A stretch of 14,878 nt of DNA from Bifidobacteriaceae bacterium. Its GTDB lineage: Bacteria > Actinomycetota > Actinomycetes > Actinomycetales > WQXJ01. Below are positions 7,697 to 14,878 of this stretch, one piece after another. The stretch is from contig JAISCU010000186.1 in assembly GCA_031265345.1 (NCBI GenBank), positions 1-14,878 of the forward strand, read 5' to 3'. Position numbers and translations under genes: made by a program. The notes under the pieces are model-generated. The model saw only the letters and a list, made by a program, of their open reading frames with translations. It was not told where the DNA came from and did no database searches. Each line of letters begins with the position of its first letter. Within the stretch, counting starts at the first letter, position 1.

Positions 7697-9055
7697 TCAG
7701 TCGGGTCGCGCCTGTCGCAGCACTTCGCGCACCTGGCGCAGCCGCTCTCCCACCTGGCGCTCGAAGCCCCGGTCGGTGGGGCGGTAGTAGACCGCACGGT
7801 CCAGCCCTGGCGGCGCGTAGACCTGCGCCGCGACGGCGTTCGGGGCGTCGTGGGCGTACTGGTAGTCCAGACCGTGGCCGAGCCGTTCGGCGCCCGCGTA
7901 ATGGGCGTCGCGAAGATGCGGCGGAACCGGCCCGGCCTTGCCCTCCCGGACATCCGCTAGGGCGGCATCGATGGCCAGGTAGGAGGCGTTCGACTTGGGC
8001 GCCGTGGCCAGGTGCACCACCGCCTCGGCCAGCGGGATGCGTCCTTCCGGCATCCCGATCATCTGCACGGCCTGGGCCACCGCCACGGCGGTCTGGAGGG
8101 CCGACGGGTCGGCCATGCCGATGTCCTCGGCCGCCAGGATGATCAGCCGACGGGCGATGAAACGGGGGTCCTCGCCGGCTTGGATCATGCGGGCCAAATA
8201 GTGCAGGGCGGCGTCCACGTCGCTGCCCCTGAGCGACTTGATGAAGGCGCTGGTGACGTCGTAGTGCTGGTCGCCGTCGCGGTCGTACTGGACCACGGCC
8301 ACGTCGATGGCGCGCTCGATCTGGTCCAGGTCGATCACCGGGTCGTCCTTCCCCAGGGCCACCGTCCCCGCCGCCGCTTCGAGGATCATCAGCGCCCGCC
8401 GCGCGTCGCCGCCCGCCAGCCGGATCAGGGCGGACCGGGCGGGCTCCGTCAGCGACACGGTCCCCGCCAGGCCGCGCTGGTCGGCCACGGCCCGGTCGAC
8501 CAGTTCGCCGATCCCCTCGTCCCCCAGCGGCTCCAAGGTCAGCAGCAGCGAGCGCGACAGCAGCGGCGTGATGACGGAGAACGATGGATTCTCGGTGGTC
8601 GCGGCCACCAGCGTGACCAACCGGTTCTCGACCGCCGGCAGCAGCGCGTCCTGCTGGGCTTTCGAGAAACGGTGGACCTCGTCGATGAACAGCACCGTCT
8701 CGGCGCCGGTCGCCAGGGCGCGCCGGGCCTGTTCCAGCACCGCCCGGATGTCCTTCACTCCGGCCGACACGGCGCTCAGTTCCCTGAAGATGCGTCCGGA
8801 GCCACGAGCCACCAGGTAGGCCAAAGTGGTCTTGCCGCTCCCGGCCGGTCCCCACAAGATGACCGAGGAGGGCCTCGCCCGGCTAGCGGCGTCGCTCGGC
8901 TCGATCAGCCGGTGGAGCGGCGAGCCGGGGTTCAGCAGATGGCGCTGGCCGGTGAACTCCCCCAAGGAACGCGGGCGCATCCGGACCGCCAGAGGCGCGC
9001 TCGGGTTCGGCTCGTCGGTGGCGGGCGAGCCCAGCGCCGAATCGAACAAGTCCAC
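7697..9055 (-). CDS. rarA: Replication-associated recombination protein RarA (MgsA/Mgs1 family AAA+ ATPase)
   Basis: RarA is a clamp-loader-like AAA+ ATPase that acts at stalled replication forks and single-strand DNA ends. The 452 residues match the family length (447 in E. coli). The sequence shows [21 protein letters not shown] at the N-terminus, then Walker A GPAGSGKT at 69-76, Walker [10 protein letters not shown] around 122-130 and sensor 1 ATTENPSF. The C-terminal tetramerisation region includes [17 protein letters not shown], then [37 protein letters not shown], and a YAPPGLD...[10 protein letters not shown] segment. The GTG start gives the MDLFD N-terminus usual in actinobacteria and is preceded by TAACCT at 6 nt, with no good ribosome binding site. 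It is divergent from the MMPL gene. Confidence 0.95.
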   Translation of the reverse strand: MDLFDSALGSPATDEPNPSAPLAVRMRPRSLGEFTGQRHLLNPGSPLHRLIEPSDAASRARPSSVILWGPAGSGKTTLAYLVARGSGRIFRELSAVSAGVKDIRAVLEQARRALATGAETVLFIDEVHRFSKAQQDALLPAVENRLVTLVAATTENPSFSVITPLLSRSLLLTLEPLGDEGIGELVDRAVADQRGLAGTVSLTEPARSALIRLAGGDARRALMILEAAAGTVALGKDDPVIDLDQIERAIDVAVVQYDRDGDQHYDVTSAFIKSLRGSDVDAALHYLARMIQAGEDPRFIARRLIILAAEDIGMADPSALQTAVAVAQAVQMIGMPEGRIPLAEAVVHLATAPKSNASYLAIDAALADVREGKAGPVPPHLRDAHYAGAERLGHGLDYQYAHDAPNAVAAQVYAPPGLDRAVYYRPTDRGFERQVGERLRQVREVLRQARPD

Positions 9056-9061
9056 CGTCCC

Positions 9062-9067
9062 AGGTTA
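9062..9067 (-). promoter_or_regulatory. Probable -10 box of rarA, leaderless arrangement
   Basis: TAACCT on the minus strand is followed by GGGACG and the GTG start at 9055. The transcription start would coincide with the start codon. It is in a 62 bp region shared with the MMPL promoter. Confidence 0.5.
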
Positions 9068-9104
9068 GAGGCTCGGCCCCGGAGCGGCCGAGCGGACCAT
9101 GCAA

Positions 9105-9110
9105 TAGCCT
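9105..9110 (+). promoter_or_regulatory. Probable -10 box of the MMPL gene, leaderless arrangement
   Basis: TAGCCT, then AGAATCC (7 nt), then the GTG start at 9118. The hexamer and the spacing are identical to those before malQ. No Shine-Dalgarno sequence intervenes, and no in-frame start with a ribosome binding site exists upstream. Confidence 0.5.
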
Positions 9111-9117
9111 AGAATCC

Positions 9118-11451
9118 GTGTTTTCGCAGCTTGCCAGAGGCATCATCCGTCATCCGCTGATCACGGTGCTGGTCTGGGCCGCACTGACTGTGACCGGGGC
9201 GGGACTGGCCGTTTTCGGCGTCACCGGCCAAGGCCTGTTCGACCGCGTCAACTCGGGCGCCCCGGAGGCGGCCGATAGCGACTCCGCCACCGCCGACGCG
9301 CTGATCGAGACGGGGGCCACCTCCTCGCAATCGGTCACCATGGCGGTCAGCGACATCGACCTGGCGGACACCGAGTCCGTCGCCAAGGTGAGCACCGCCC
9401 TGGTCCAGGTCCGCGAGGACCTGGCCGCGATCGACGGCGTCGCCACCAGATCGAGCGAGGACCACTACCCGATGGTCATAGACCCGCTCAACCCGACCTT
9501 CTGCGGCGATCCGGAGATCGACCCGGCCAGCCCGGCGGCCGCCCAGTGCGCCCTCGCCAGCCCGGCGGTGGTCGGTCTGGTGGCGAGGAACAACGACGGT
9601 TTCCTCATGACCGTCGACATCGCCAAAGGCCTGACCGAGGACCAGGAGGACGCCGCCGCCTCGGCGGTGATCGCCCGCCTCGAACAAGCGGCGCGGGACT
9701 TGCCCCAGGAGTCCGAGGGGGTCAAGGCGACCGTTGGTGGCCAGCACATGATCCTGGCGGAGATCATCGACGGCATGAAACATGATCTGGAACTGGGCGA
9801 ATTCATCTCCCTACCGGTGGCGCTGATTGTAATGGTACTGGTGTTCGCCGGTTTCCTGGCCGCTGCCATGCCGGTGGTGGGCGCGGTGGTGTCCATCTTC
9901 ACCTGCATGGGCGCCGTCTTCGCGACCACCTACGCGATGGACATCCACACCTCTGTGATCAACGTCATCTCGCTGGTCGGGCTGGGATTGTCGATCGACT
10001 ACGGGCTGCTGGTCGTGTCGCGCTTCCGCGAGGAGTTGCACCGCTTGGGGAACGCCGAGGCGGCCGATCCGGCGGCGGTCAAGCGGACGGTCGAGGCGGC
10101 CGTCACCGCCACGGTCCAGGCGGCCGGGCGCACCGTCTTCTACTCGGCTTTGACCATAGCGGTCTGCATCGCCGGGCTGATGGCCTTCGAGCCGTCGATC
10201 CTGCGCACCTTCGGCATGGCCGGGTTGATCGTGGTGCTGCTGGCCCTGGGCACGGCCACCACCCTGGTCCCGGCCATCCTGGTGCTGGTGGGCAAACATC
10301 TGACCAAGCCGTCGCTCCTCAGCCGGGCGCCAGGCCTGTCCTACATCTATGCCAGGGCCTCCGACGTCTCGCCGGACACCGGAGTGTTCTCGCGGCTGGC
10401 CACCGGCGTGCAGAAGCGCCCCTGGTGGGTGATGGGCGGCGTCCTGGCCGTGCTGGTGCTTCTAGCCTTGCCGATCCGGGACATCGAACTGCGCAACTCC
10501 ACGGTCGAGTTGCTCCCGGAGAACTCCACGCAACGCGCTTTCCTGGAAGAGTTGGAGGCCAGCTACCCGCTCACCGCAGCGGACGCCATCCAGGTGATCT
10601 CCAAAGGCAACCAGCCGGACACCGACAAGTTCGCTCGCGACACGCTGGCAGGGATCGACGGCACCGAGTTGCAGGAGAACCTTGACGGCTCGGTCTCGAC
10701 CGAGCACGACGGCTATGTCGAGGTCAGGCTCGGGGTGACCGCCGATGACGCCGAAGGCCCCGAGGCCAGGGCGGCGGTGGAGCGGATACGCGAGGCCGCC
10801 CCCCAGGACTACAAGGTCTACGTCACAGGGCCGGCCGCCCGCCTGCTCGACTTCGAGGCCCAATTGGCGGCGGGCGCGCCCAAGGCGCTCGGGATCGTGG
10901 CCACCGCCACGTTCATCCTGCTGTTCCTGTTCACCGGCTCGATTCTGATCCCGCTGAAGGCGCTGATCACCAACGCGTTGTCGCTGGTCGCCTGCCTCGG
11001 CATGGTGACCTGGATTTTCCAGGGCGGCCATTTCGGCTCCATCCTGGGCTTCAGCGCCGTCAATGGGATCGAGACCTACATCTTGGTCCTCTTGCTGATC
11101 TTCGGCTTCGGCCTGGCCATGGACTACGAGGTGTTCCTGATCTCCCGCATCAAGGAGTCATGGGACTCGAACCACGATCCCCAGGTGTCGGTCTCCCAGG
11201 GTTTGCAGCACTCAGGCCGCATAATCACCTCAGCCGCCCTGATAATCGTCATGGTGTTCCTCGGCTTCGCGGCCGGACGCCTGGTCATGATCAAGGAGAT
11301 CGGGATCGGCCTGGCCCTGGCAGTGGCCCTGGACGCCACGCTGGTCAGGATGCTGCTGGTGCCCGCGACCATGTCGGTCTTGGGCAAATGGAACTGGTGG
11401 GCGCCCCGCCCACTCCAACGCCTCCACGCCAAACTGGGCCTCGATCACTGA
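9118..11451 (+). CDS. MMPL family (RND-type) membrane transporter
   Basis: The 777-residue protein is a proton-driven RND-superfamily exporter of the MMPL type, which moves lipids or other hydrophobic compounds outward. It has the two-fold architecture of 12 membrane segments. TM1 is about 14-34 and is followed by a large extracytoplasmic domain to about 228. TM2-6 cover about 231-392 and TM7 about 435-453, then comes a second external domain, with TM8-12 from about 590. Both halves keep the GxxxDY motif in the central helix (Asp294-Tyr295 and Asp669-Tyr670), the likely proton relay. Cys129 and Cys144 in the first loop may form a disulfide. There is no long C-terminal tail like mycobacterial MmpL3. 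The substrate cannot be inferred; the neighbours are housekeeping genes. The 3' end overlaps the convergent aspS by 7 bp. Confidence 0.9.
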   Translation: MFSQLARGIIRHPLITVLVWAALTVTGAGLAVFGVTGQGLFDRVNSGAPEAADSDSATADALIETGATSSQSVTMAVSDIDLADTESVAKVSTALVQVREDLAAIDGVATRSSEDHYPMVIDPLNPTFCGDPEIDPASPAAAQCALASPAVVGLVARNNDGFLMTVDIAKGLTEDQEDAAASAVIARLEQAARDLPQESEGVKATVGGQHMILAEIIDGMKHDLELGEFISLPVALIVMVLVFAGFLAAAMPVVGAVVSIFTCMGAVFATTYAMDIHTSVINVISLVGLGLSIDYGLLVVSRFREELHRLGNAEAADPAAVKRTVEAAVTATVQAAGRTVFYSALTIAVCIAGLMAFEPSILRTFGMAGLIVVLLALGTATTLVPAILVLVGKHLTKPSLLSRAPGLSYIYARASDVSPDTGVFSRLATGVQKRPWWVMGGVLAVLVLLALPIRDIELRNSTVELLPENSTQRAFLEELEASYPLTAADAIQVISKGNQPDTDKFARDTLAGIDGTELQENLDGSVSTEHDGYVEVRLGVTADDAEGPEARAAVERIREAAPQDYKVYVTGPAARLLDFEAQLAAGAPKALGIVATATFILLFLFTGSILIPLKALITNALSLVACLGMVTWIFQGGHFGSILGFSAVNGIETYILVLLLIFGFGLAMDYEVFLISRIKESWDSNHDPQVSVSQGLQHSGRIITSAALIIVMVFLGFAAGRLVMIKEIGIGLALAVALDATLVRMLLVPATMSVLGKWNWWAPRPLQRLHAKLGLDH

Positions 11452-13196
11452 TCCTTGGGCTTGAAATCGACCCCGGCCTCCTTGCGCTGGGCGGGGGTGA
11501 TCGGCGCGGGCGCGCCGGTCAAGGGGTCGAACCCGCCGCCGGACTTGGGGAAGGCGATGACCTCGCGGATCGAGTCGGCGCCGGCCAGCAGCGCGACGAT
11601 CCGGTCCCAGCCCATGGCGATCCCGCCGTGGGGCGGCGCGCCGTACTGGAAGGCGTCGAGCAAGAAGCCGAACTTCTCCTGAGCCTCGGCCGGACCGATC
11701 CCCATGACCTCGAAGACCCGGCGTTGGACCTCGGCCAAATGGATACGGATCGACCCGCCGCCGATCTCGTTGCCGTTGCAGACGATGTCGTAGGCGTAGG
11801 CCAGCGCCGCCCCGGGGTCCTCCTCGAAGCGCTCGATCCATTCCGGCGTGGGACTGGTGAAAGCGTGGTGCACGGCAGTCCATTGACCCGATCCGACCGC
11901 CACGTCGTCGTCCTGGCCGACCGGCTTGAACAGCGGGGCGTCGACCACCCAGACGAACGACCACTCGCCCTCCCGCGCCAGGCCGAGCCGACGGGCGATC
12001 TCGGCCCGAGCGGCGGCCAGCAACGCGCGTGAGTGCCCAGCCGCGCCCGCCGCGAAGAAGATGCAGTCTCCCGCTTGGGCGCCCACCTTCGCGGCCAAAC
12101 CCGACCGTTCGGCATCGGACAAGTTCTTGGCCACCGGCCCGCCAAGCTCGCCGGAATCCCCCACTGTCACGTAGGCCAGGCCGCGAGCGCCGCGCTGCTT
12201 GGCCCACTCCTGCCAGGCGTCGAAGGTCCGCCGGGGCTGCGAGCCACCCCCCGGCATGACCAGAGCGCCCACATAAGGGGCCTGGAAGACCCGGAAAGGC
12301 GTGTCCGCGAAGTACTCGGCCAGTTCGACCAATTCGAGGCCGTAGCGCAGATCGGGCTTGTCGGAGCCAAAGCGGCGCATAGCCTCCGCGTAAGTCAAGC
12401 GCGCGATATCCGGGATCTCGTAGCCGATCAACCGCCAGATCGCCCGCAGCACGGATTCGGCCAATGCGATCACGTCGTCCTGGTCCACGAACGACATTTC
12501 GACGTCGAGTTGGGTGAACTCCGGCTGGCGGTCGGCGCGGAAATCCTCGTCGCGGTAGCAGCGCGCGATCTGGTAGTACCGCTCCATCCCGGCCACCATC
12601 AGCAGTTGCTTGAACAACTGCGGCGATTGCGGCAGCGCGTACCAGTTGCCCGGCGACAGCCGTGCCGGGACCAGGAAGTCGCGCGCGCCCTCCGGGGTGG
12701 AGCGCGTGAGGGTGGGGGTCTCGATCTCCACGAATCCGTGCTCGTCCAGGACCTCGCGGGTGACGCGGTTGACCTCCGAGCGCAGCCGCAACGCCGCCGC
12801 CGGCCGCGACCGGCGCAGGTCGAGGTAGCGGTACTTGAGCCGGGTCTCCTCGCCCACCTCGATGTGGTCGTCGATGGGAAACGGCAACGGCTTCGACGGG
12901 TTCAGCACCAGCACGTCCTCGGCCATGACCTCGACCTCGCCCGTCGCCAACTCGGGGTTCTCGTTGCCCTCGGGCCGCCGCCGCACCAGTCCTTTGACCC
13001 GCAGGACGTACTCCGAGCGCAGTTGGTGGGCGGTCGCCTCGTCGTGGATCACCACCTGGGCGACCCCCGAGGCGTCGCGCAGGTCGATGAACGCCACGCC
13101 GCCGTGATCGCGACGCGACGCCACCCAGCCCGCCAGGAGAACGGTTTGGCCAATCTGTTCCGACCGCAGTTCGCCGCAGTCATGAGTACGTAGCAC
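11445..13196 (-). CDS. aspS: Aspartyl-tRNA synthetase, bacterial type
   Basis: AspRS charges tRNA-Asp (class II synthetase, cytoplasm). The 583-residue product shows the N-terminal anticodon-binding OB fold ([43 protein letters not shown]). Motif 2 is [14 protein letters not shown] at 214-227 followed by [13 protein letters not shown] insertion domain, the mark of bacterial AspRS, fills the middle, and motif 3 GWDR is at 529-532. The GTG start at 13196 gives the conserved N-terminus beginning VLRTHDCG. The frame extends 22 codons upstream into hisS, but that part is not conserved. The gene starts 11 nt after the hisS stop and is probably co-transcribed with it. Whether it is discriminating or also charges tRNA-Asn was not determined. 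Confidence 0.97.
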   Translation of the reverse strand: MLRTHDCGELRSEQIGQTVLLAGWVASRRDHGGVAFIDLRDASGVAQVVIHDEATAHQLRSEYVLRVKGLVRRRPEGNENPELATGEVEVMAEDVLVLNPSKPLPFPIDDHIEVGEETRLKYRYLDLRRSRPAAALRLRSEVNRVTREVLDEHGFVEIETPTLTRSTPEGARDFLVPARLSPGNWYALPQSPQLFKQLLMVAGMERYYQIARCYRDEDFRADRQPEFTQLDVEMSFVDQDDVIALAESVLRAIWRLIGYEIPDIARLTYAEAMRRFGSDKPDLRYGLELVELAEYFADTPFRVFQAPYVGALVMPGGGSQPRRTFDAWQEWAKQRGARGLAYVTVGDSGELGGPVAKNLSDAERSGLAAKVGAQAGDCIFFAAGAAGHSRALLAAARAEIARRLGLAREGEWSFVWVVDAPLFKPVGQDDDVAVGSGQWTAVHHAFTSPTPEWIERFEEDPGAALAYAYDIVCNGNEIGGGSIRIHLAEVQRRVFEVMGIGPAEAQEKFGFLLDAFQYGAPPHGGIAMGWDRIVALLAGADSIREVIAFPKSGGGFDPLTGAPAPITPAQRKEAGVDFKPKDQ

Positions 13197-13204
13197 GGCT
13201 ATGA

Positions 13205-13210
13205 ATCCTA
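13205..13210 (-). promoter_or_regulatory. Possible -10 hexamer or ribosome binding site before aspS, overlapping the hisS stop
   Basis: TAGGAT includes the TAG stop of hisS and lies 8 nt before GTG 13196. AGGA in the same place is an acceptable Shine-Dalgarno sequence with 9 nt spacing, so a promoter role is only a possibility. Confidence 0.25.
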
Positions 13211-14560
13211 CTGGTCCGCTGGGCCGAAGCTCATCGCCAGGTCGGCGGCCGGCGGCGTCCAAGTGTCGGCGCGAGCATCGACCTGCTCGCCCGACCGGAG
13301 GTCTTTGACCTGGTCGCCGCCCTGGCCGGGGAACCAGACGAAGGGTATGCCCCGCTTGTCGGCGTACTTCAGTTGTTTCCCGAACTTGGCCGCGTCGGGC
13401 GCCACGTCGGTCGCGATCCCCCTGGCCCGCAATTGGGCCGCCACGATGTCCGATGCCGCTCGGTCGGCCTCGTCCACCACCGCGACCAGCACCGCCGCCG
13501 GTGACAGCCTCGACGGAGCCAGCAGGCCCAGCGCCAAGACGCGACTGACCAGCCGCGACACGCCGATCGACAATCCGACTCCGGGATAGGTCTGGCTTCC
13601 AGCCGTGGCCAGCGAGTCGTAGCGGCCGCCGGAGCAGACCGACCCCAGCGACTCTTGGCCCAGCCAGACCGTCTCGTAGACAGAGCCCGTGTAGTAGTCG
13701 AGGCCGCGGGCGATCCTCAAATCGGCCACGAGCGTTCCGGGCAGACGCCGACTGCCGGCGTCCAACAGGGCGGCCAGCTCGGCCAGGCCCTCATCGAGCA
13801 AGGCGCTCGAGCCGACCCCGCTGACCAGCCCGCGGACGGCGCCGACAACCTCGGCGGCATCGGACCCGGAAATGGCGGCCAGGCCGAGGGTCACTTCGAC
13901 CTGCTCCGGCGTCAACCCCTCCCCGCCCAACCCTTCCGCGACATTAGCGGCGCCGATCTTGTCGAGCTTGTCCACCCAGTGCAGAACCGCGTCGATGTGG
14001 TCGGCGCGGTCCACGCCGATCAGCCGGTAGACGGCCTCCGCGACCTTGCGGTTGTTGACCAGGACGCGGAAGTCGCCAATCCCGAGCGCGGCCAGGGCCT
14101 CGGCCATGACCAGCGGCAGTTCGACCTCGTAGTGGAAGGGCAATTGGCTCAGGCCGATCACGTCGAGATCGGCCTGGATGAACTCGCGGAAGCGGCCCTC
14201 CTGCGGGCGTTCGCCGCGCCAGACCTTCTGGATCTGGTAGCGCTTGAACGGGAAATCGAGGCGGCCGGCGTTCTCCAGCACGTAACGGGCCAGCGGCACG
14301 GTCAGGTCGAAGTGGAGGCCCAGCGTCTTGGAATCGTAGCCCGTGCGGTCGGCGTCCTGGAGACGGCGCAGGACGTACACCTCCTTCGAGGTCTCCCCCT
14401 TCCGCAGCAGGTCCGCCAGCGGCTCGACGGCGCGGGTCTCGATCTCCACGAAACCGTGCATGGCGAAGACGCGCCGCAGGGTGTCGATCAGGTGCCGCTC
14501 AACCGCCCTGCCCGGCGGCAGCCATTCGGGGAATCCTGACAGGGGTCGGGGACGAGCCAT
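13208..14560 (-). CDS. hisS: Histidyl-tRNA synthetase
   Basis: HisRS charges tRNA-His (class II synthetase). The 450 residues show [24 protein letters not shown] with [18 protein letters not shown] (motif 1 region), and the [13 protein letters not shown] block. These are followed by the motif 2 region [29 protein letters not shown] and the HisRS-specific RGLDYYTG at 285-292. Motif 3 lies around GGRYDSL and [11 protein letters not shown], and a C-terminal anticodon-binding domain ends the protein. The length is slightly above E. coli HisRS (424). ATG 14560 is preceded by GAAAGG at 8 nt spacing. It leads directly into aspS, the usual actinobacterial pair, and is divergent from the probable peptidyl-prolyl isomerase gene. 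Confidence 0.97.
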   Translation of the reverse strand: MARPRPLSGFPEWLPPGRAVERHLIDTLRRVFAMHGFVEIETRAVEPLADLLRKGETSKEVYVLRRLQDADRTGYDSKTLGLHFDLTVPLARYVLENAGRLDFPFKRYQIQKVWRGERPQEGRFREFIQADLDVIGLSQLPFHYEVELPLVMAEALAALGIGDFRVLVNNRKVAEAVYRLIGVDRADHIDAVLHWVDKLDKIGAANVAEGLGGEGLTPEQVEVTLGLAAISGSDAAEVVGAVRGLVSGVGSSALLDEGLAELAALLDAGSRRLPGTLVADLRIARGLDYYTGSVYETVWLGQESLGSVCSGGRYDSLATAGSQTYPGVGLSIGVSRLVSRVLALGLLAPSRLSPAAVLVAVVDEADRAASDIVAAQLRARGIATDVAPDAAKFGKQLKYADKRGIPFVWFPGQGGDQVKDLRSGEQVDARADTWTPPAADLAMSFGPADQ

Positions 14561-14568
14561 CTGGGTCG

Positions 14569-14574
14569 CCTTTC
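14569..14574 (-). promoter_or_regulatory. Ribosome binding site of hisS
   Basis: GAAAGG on the minus strand, 8 nt before ATG 14560. Confidence 0.7.
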
Positions 14575-14688
14575 TCGCTCGGTTTTCTGGGCCGTTCCCG
14601 GGCTCGGCACGCGACCGGTCACGGCGTACTCAAGGGTAATGGAGCTTGGGCCGATAGACTTTTCGCTCGCGGGGGATTATCAAGGTTC

Positions 14689-14695
14689 AAGGAGG
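14689..14695 (+). promoter_or_regulatory. Ribosome binding site of the right-edge gene
   Basis: AAGGAGG, 9 nt before the first of two adjacent ATG codons (14705 and 14708). The spacing favours 14705. Confidence 0.75.
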
Positions 14696-14704
14696 GTTAC
14701 CAAG

Positions 14705-14878
14705 ATGATGGCCAAGCGCAACCTCAAGCGCGAACGCGAACGGAAGAAAGCTCTGGCGCGCCAGCAGCGGATGATCGCCAACGCCCGGCGCAAGCGGCGC
14801 AATTCGATCATCGCCGGCGTCACTGTCGCCGCTGTCGCGGTGGGCGGCCTGGCGGCCGTGGTGGTCACGTCCGTGATA
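14705..14878 (+). CDS. Probable membrane-anchored peptidyl-prolyl isomerase, N-terminal part only
   Basis: The window ends after 58 codons. The visible part is a strongly basic cytoplasmic segment (residues 1-34, rich in Lys, Arg and Gln, with KRERERKK and ARRKRR). A hydrophobic helix of about 24 residues follows (IIAGVTVAAVAVGGLAAVVV), so this is a type II membrane protein or an uncleaved signal anchor. In many actinobacteria the gene divergent from hisS encodes a cyclophilin-type peptidyl-prolyl isomerase with just this kind of N-terminus. That assignment is inferred from position and N-terminal character only; the catalytic domain is outside the window. A generic membrane protein cannot be excluded. 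The AAGGAGG at 14689-14695 supports the start. Confidence 0.55.
   Translation, partial: MMAKRNLKRERERKKALARQQRMIANARRKRRNSIIAGVTVAAVAVGGLAAVVVTSVI

Larger units (their letters stand above)
14561..14704. other. Divergent intergenic region hisS / probable peptidyl-prolyl isomerase
   Basis: This 144 bp region holds the two ribosome binding sites. On the minus strand, GATAAT around 14674-14679 with TTGGTA 16 nt further upstream is a possible hisS promoter, which would give a leader of about 110 nt. On the plus strand TAGACT at 14655-14660 could be a -10 for the right-hand gene, without a clear -35. A perfect 8 bp palindrome GACCGGTC is at 14613-14620. No T-box or attenuator structure was recognised. 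Confidence 0.35.

Noticed and set aside
6194..7960. A 588-codon open frame on the plus strand
   Set aside because: It is antisense to the phosphopantetheinyl transferase, sstT and the end of rarA. The His/Gln/Asp/Arg-rich translation is typical of antisense frames.
6471..8855. A 794-codon open frame on the minus strand
   Set aside because: It runs out of frame across rarA, the intergenic gap and most of sstT, and its Gly/Arg/Pro/Ala-rich translation has no family resemblance. This is the usual shadow frame in GC-rich DNA.
12033..13193. A 386-codon open frame on the plus strand
   Set aside because: It is antisense to aspS with low-information composition and no ribosome binding site or motif.
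13197..13262. Longer aspS reading into hisS
   Set aside because: The family N-terminus begins at VLRTHDCG (GTG 13196); the extra 22 residues are only the overlap with hisS in another frame.
14613..14620. GACCGGTC palindrome as an operator
   Set aside because: An isolated 8 bp palindrome is expected by chance in DNA of this composition, and its flanks do not extend the symmetry.
14561..14704. T-box or attenuator ahead of hisS
   Set aside because: No T-box core sequence, antiterminator pairing, terminator T-run or histidine-rich leader peptide could be read.

Overview
The window is about 15 kb of GC-rich, gene-dense bacterial chromosome. Family content points to an actinobacterium (class Actinomycetia). 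The evidence is an actinobacterial-type ClpX and SufI-free housekeeping set, the order rarA / MMPL / aspS / hisS / probable peptidyl-prolyl isomerase typical of that group, a MalQ with the actinobacterial N-terminal module, frequent GTG starts, and several genes that look leaderless behind a TANNNT -10 box. Genus and family cannot be fixed from what is visible. No tRNA, rRNA, insertion sequence, phage gene or CRISPR array was seen, and no intergenic gap exceeds 194 bases.

Layout, left to right. (1) 1-220, minus: N-terminus of 4-alpha-glucanotransferase (malQ), cut by the window edge. (2) 415-1146, plus: a stand-alone soluble PP2C Ser/Thr phosphatase. (3) 2894-1183, minus: clpX followed 2 nt later by an AroQ-type chorismate mutase. 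(4) 3017-3970, plus: type I pantothenate kinase (coaA), divergent from clpX. (5) 7582-3971, minus: a tight four-gene run, sstT (Na+/serine-threonine symporter), a short Sfp-type phosphopantetheinyl transferase, a DUF554 membrane protein, and a fusion of a NifX/NifB-like domain to a HAD phosphatase. (6) 9055-7697, minus: rarA. (7) 9118-11451, plus: an MMPL/RND-family exporter, divergent from rarA across 62 bp. (8) 14560-11445, minus: hisS then aspS. (9) 14705-14878, plus: the basic, membrane-anchored N-terminus of a probable peptidyl-prolyl isomerase, cut by the window edge.

How the genes relate. Most are housekeeping: protein quality control (ClpX), two aminoacyl-tRNA synthetases, replication-fork rescue (RarA), CoA synthesis (CoaA) and aromatic amino acid synthesis (chorismate mutase). 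CoaA supplies the CoA pathway whose product the phosphopantetheinyl transferase uses, but the two genes are on opposite strands and not in one operon. The sstT to NifX/HAD run is probably co-transcribed, since its gaps are 8, 9 and 10 nt, but the four functions do not form a recognised pathway.

The most notable signals are regulatory and architectural. Four intergenic starts carry a -10-like hexamer 6-7 nt before the start codon (leaderless signature). Four further genes have one overlapping the upstream TAG stop codon. The other points are the NifX-HAD fusion and a basic, Pro/Gly-rich linker inserted in ClpX between the zinc domain and the AAA+ core. I found no clearly new multi-gene system; the window is mostly ordinary core genome.
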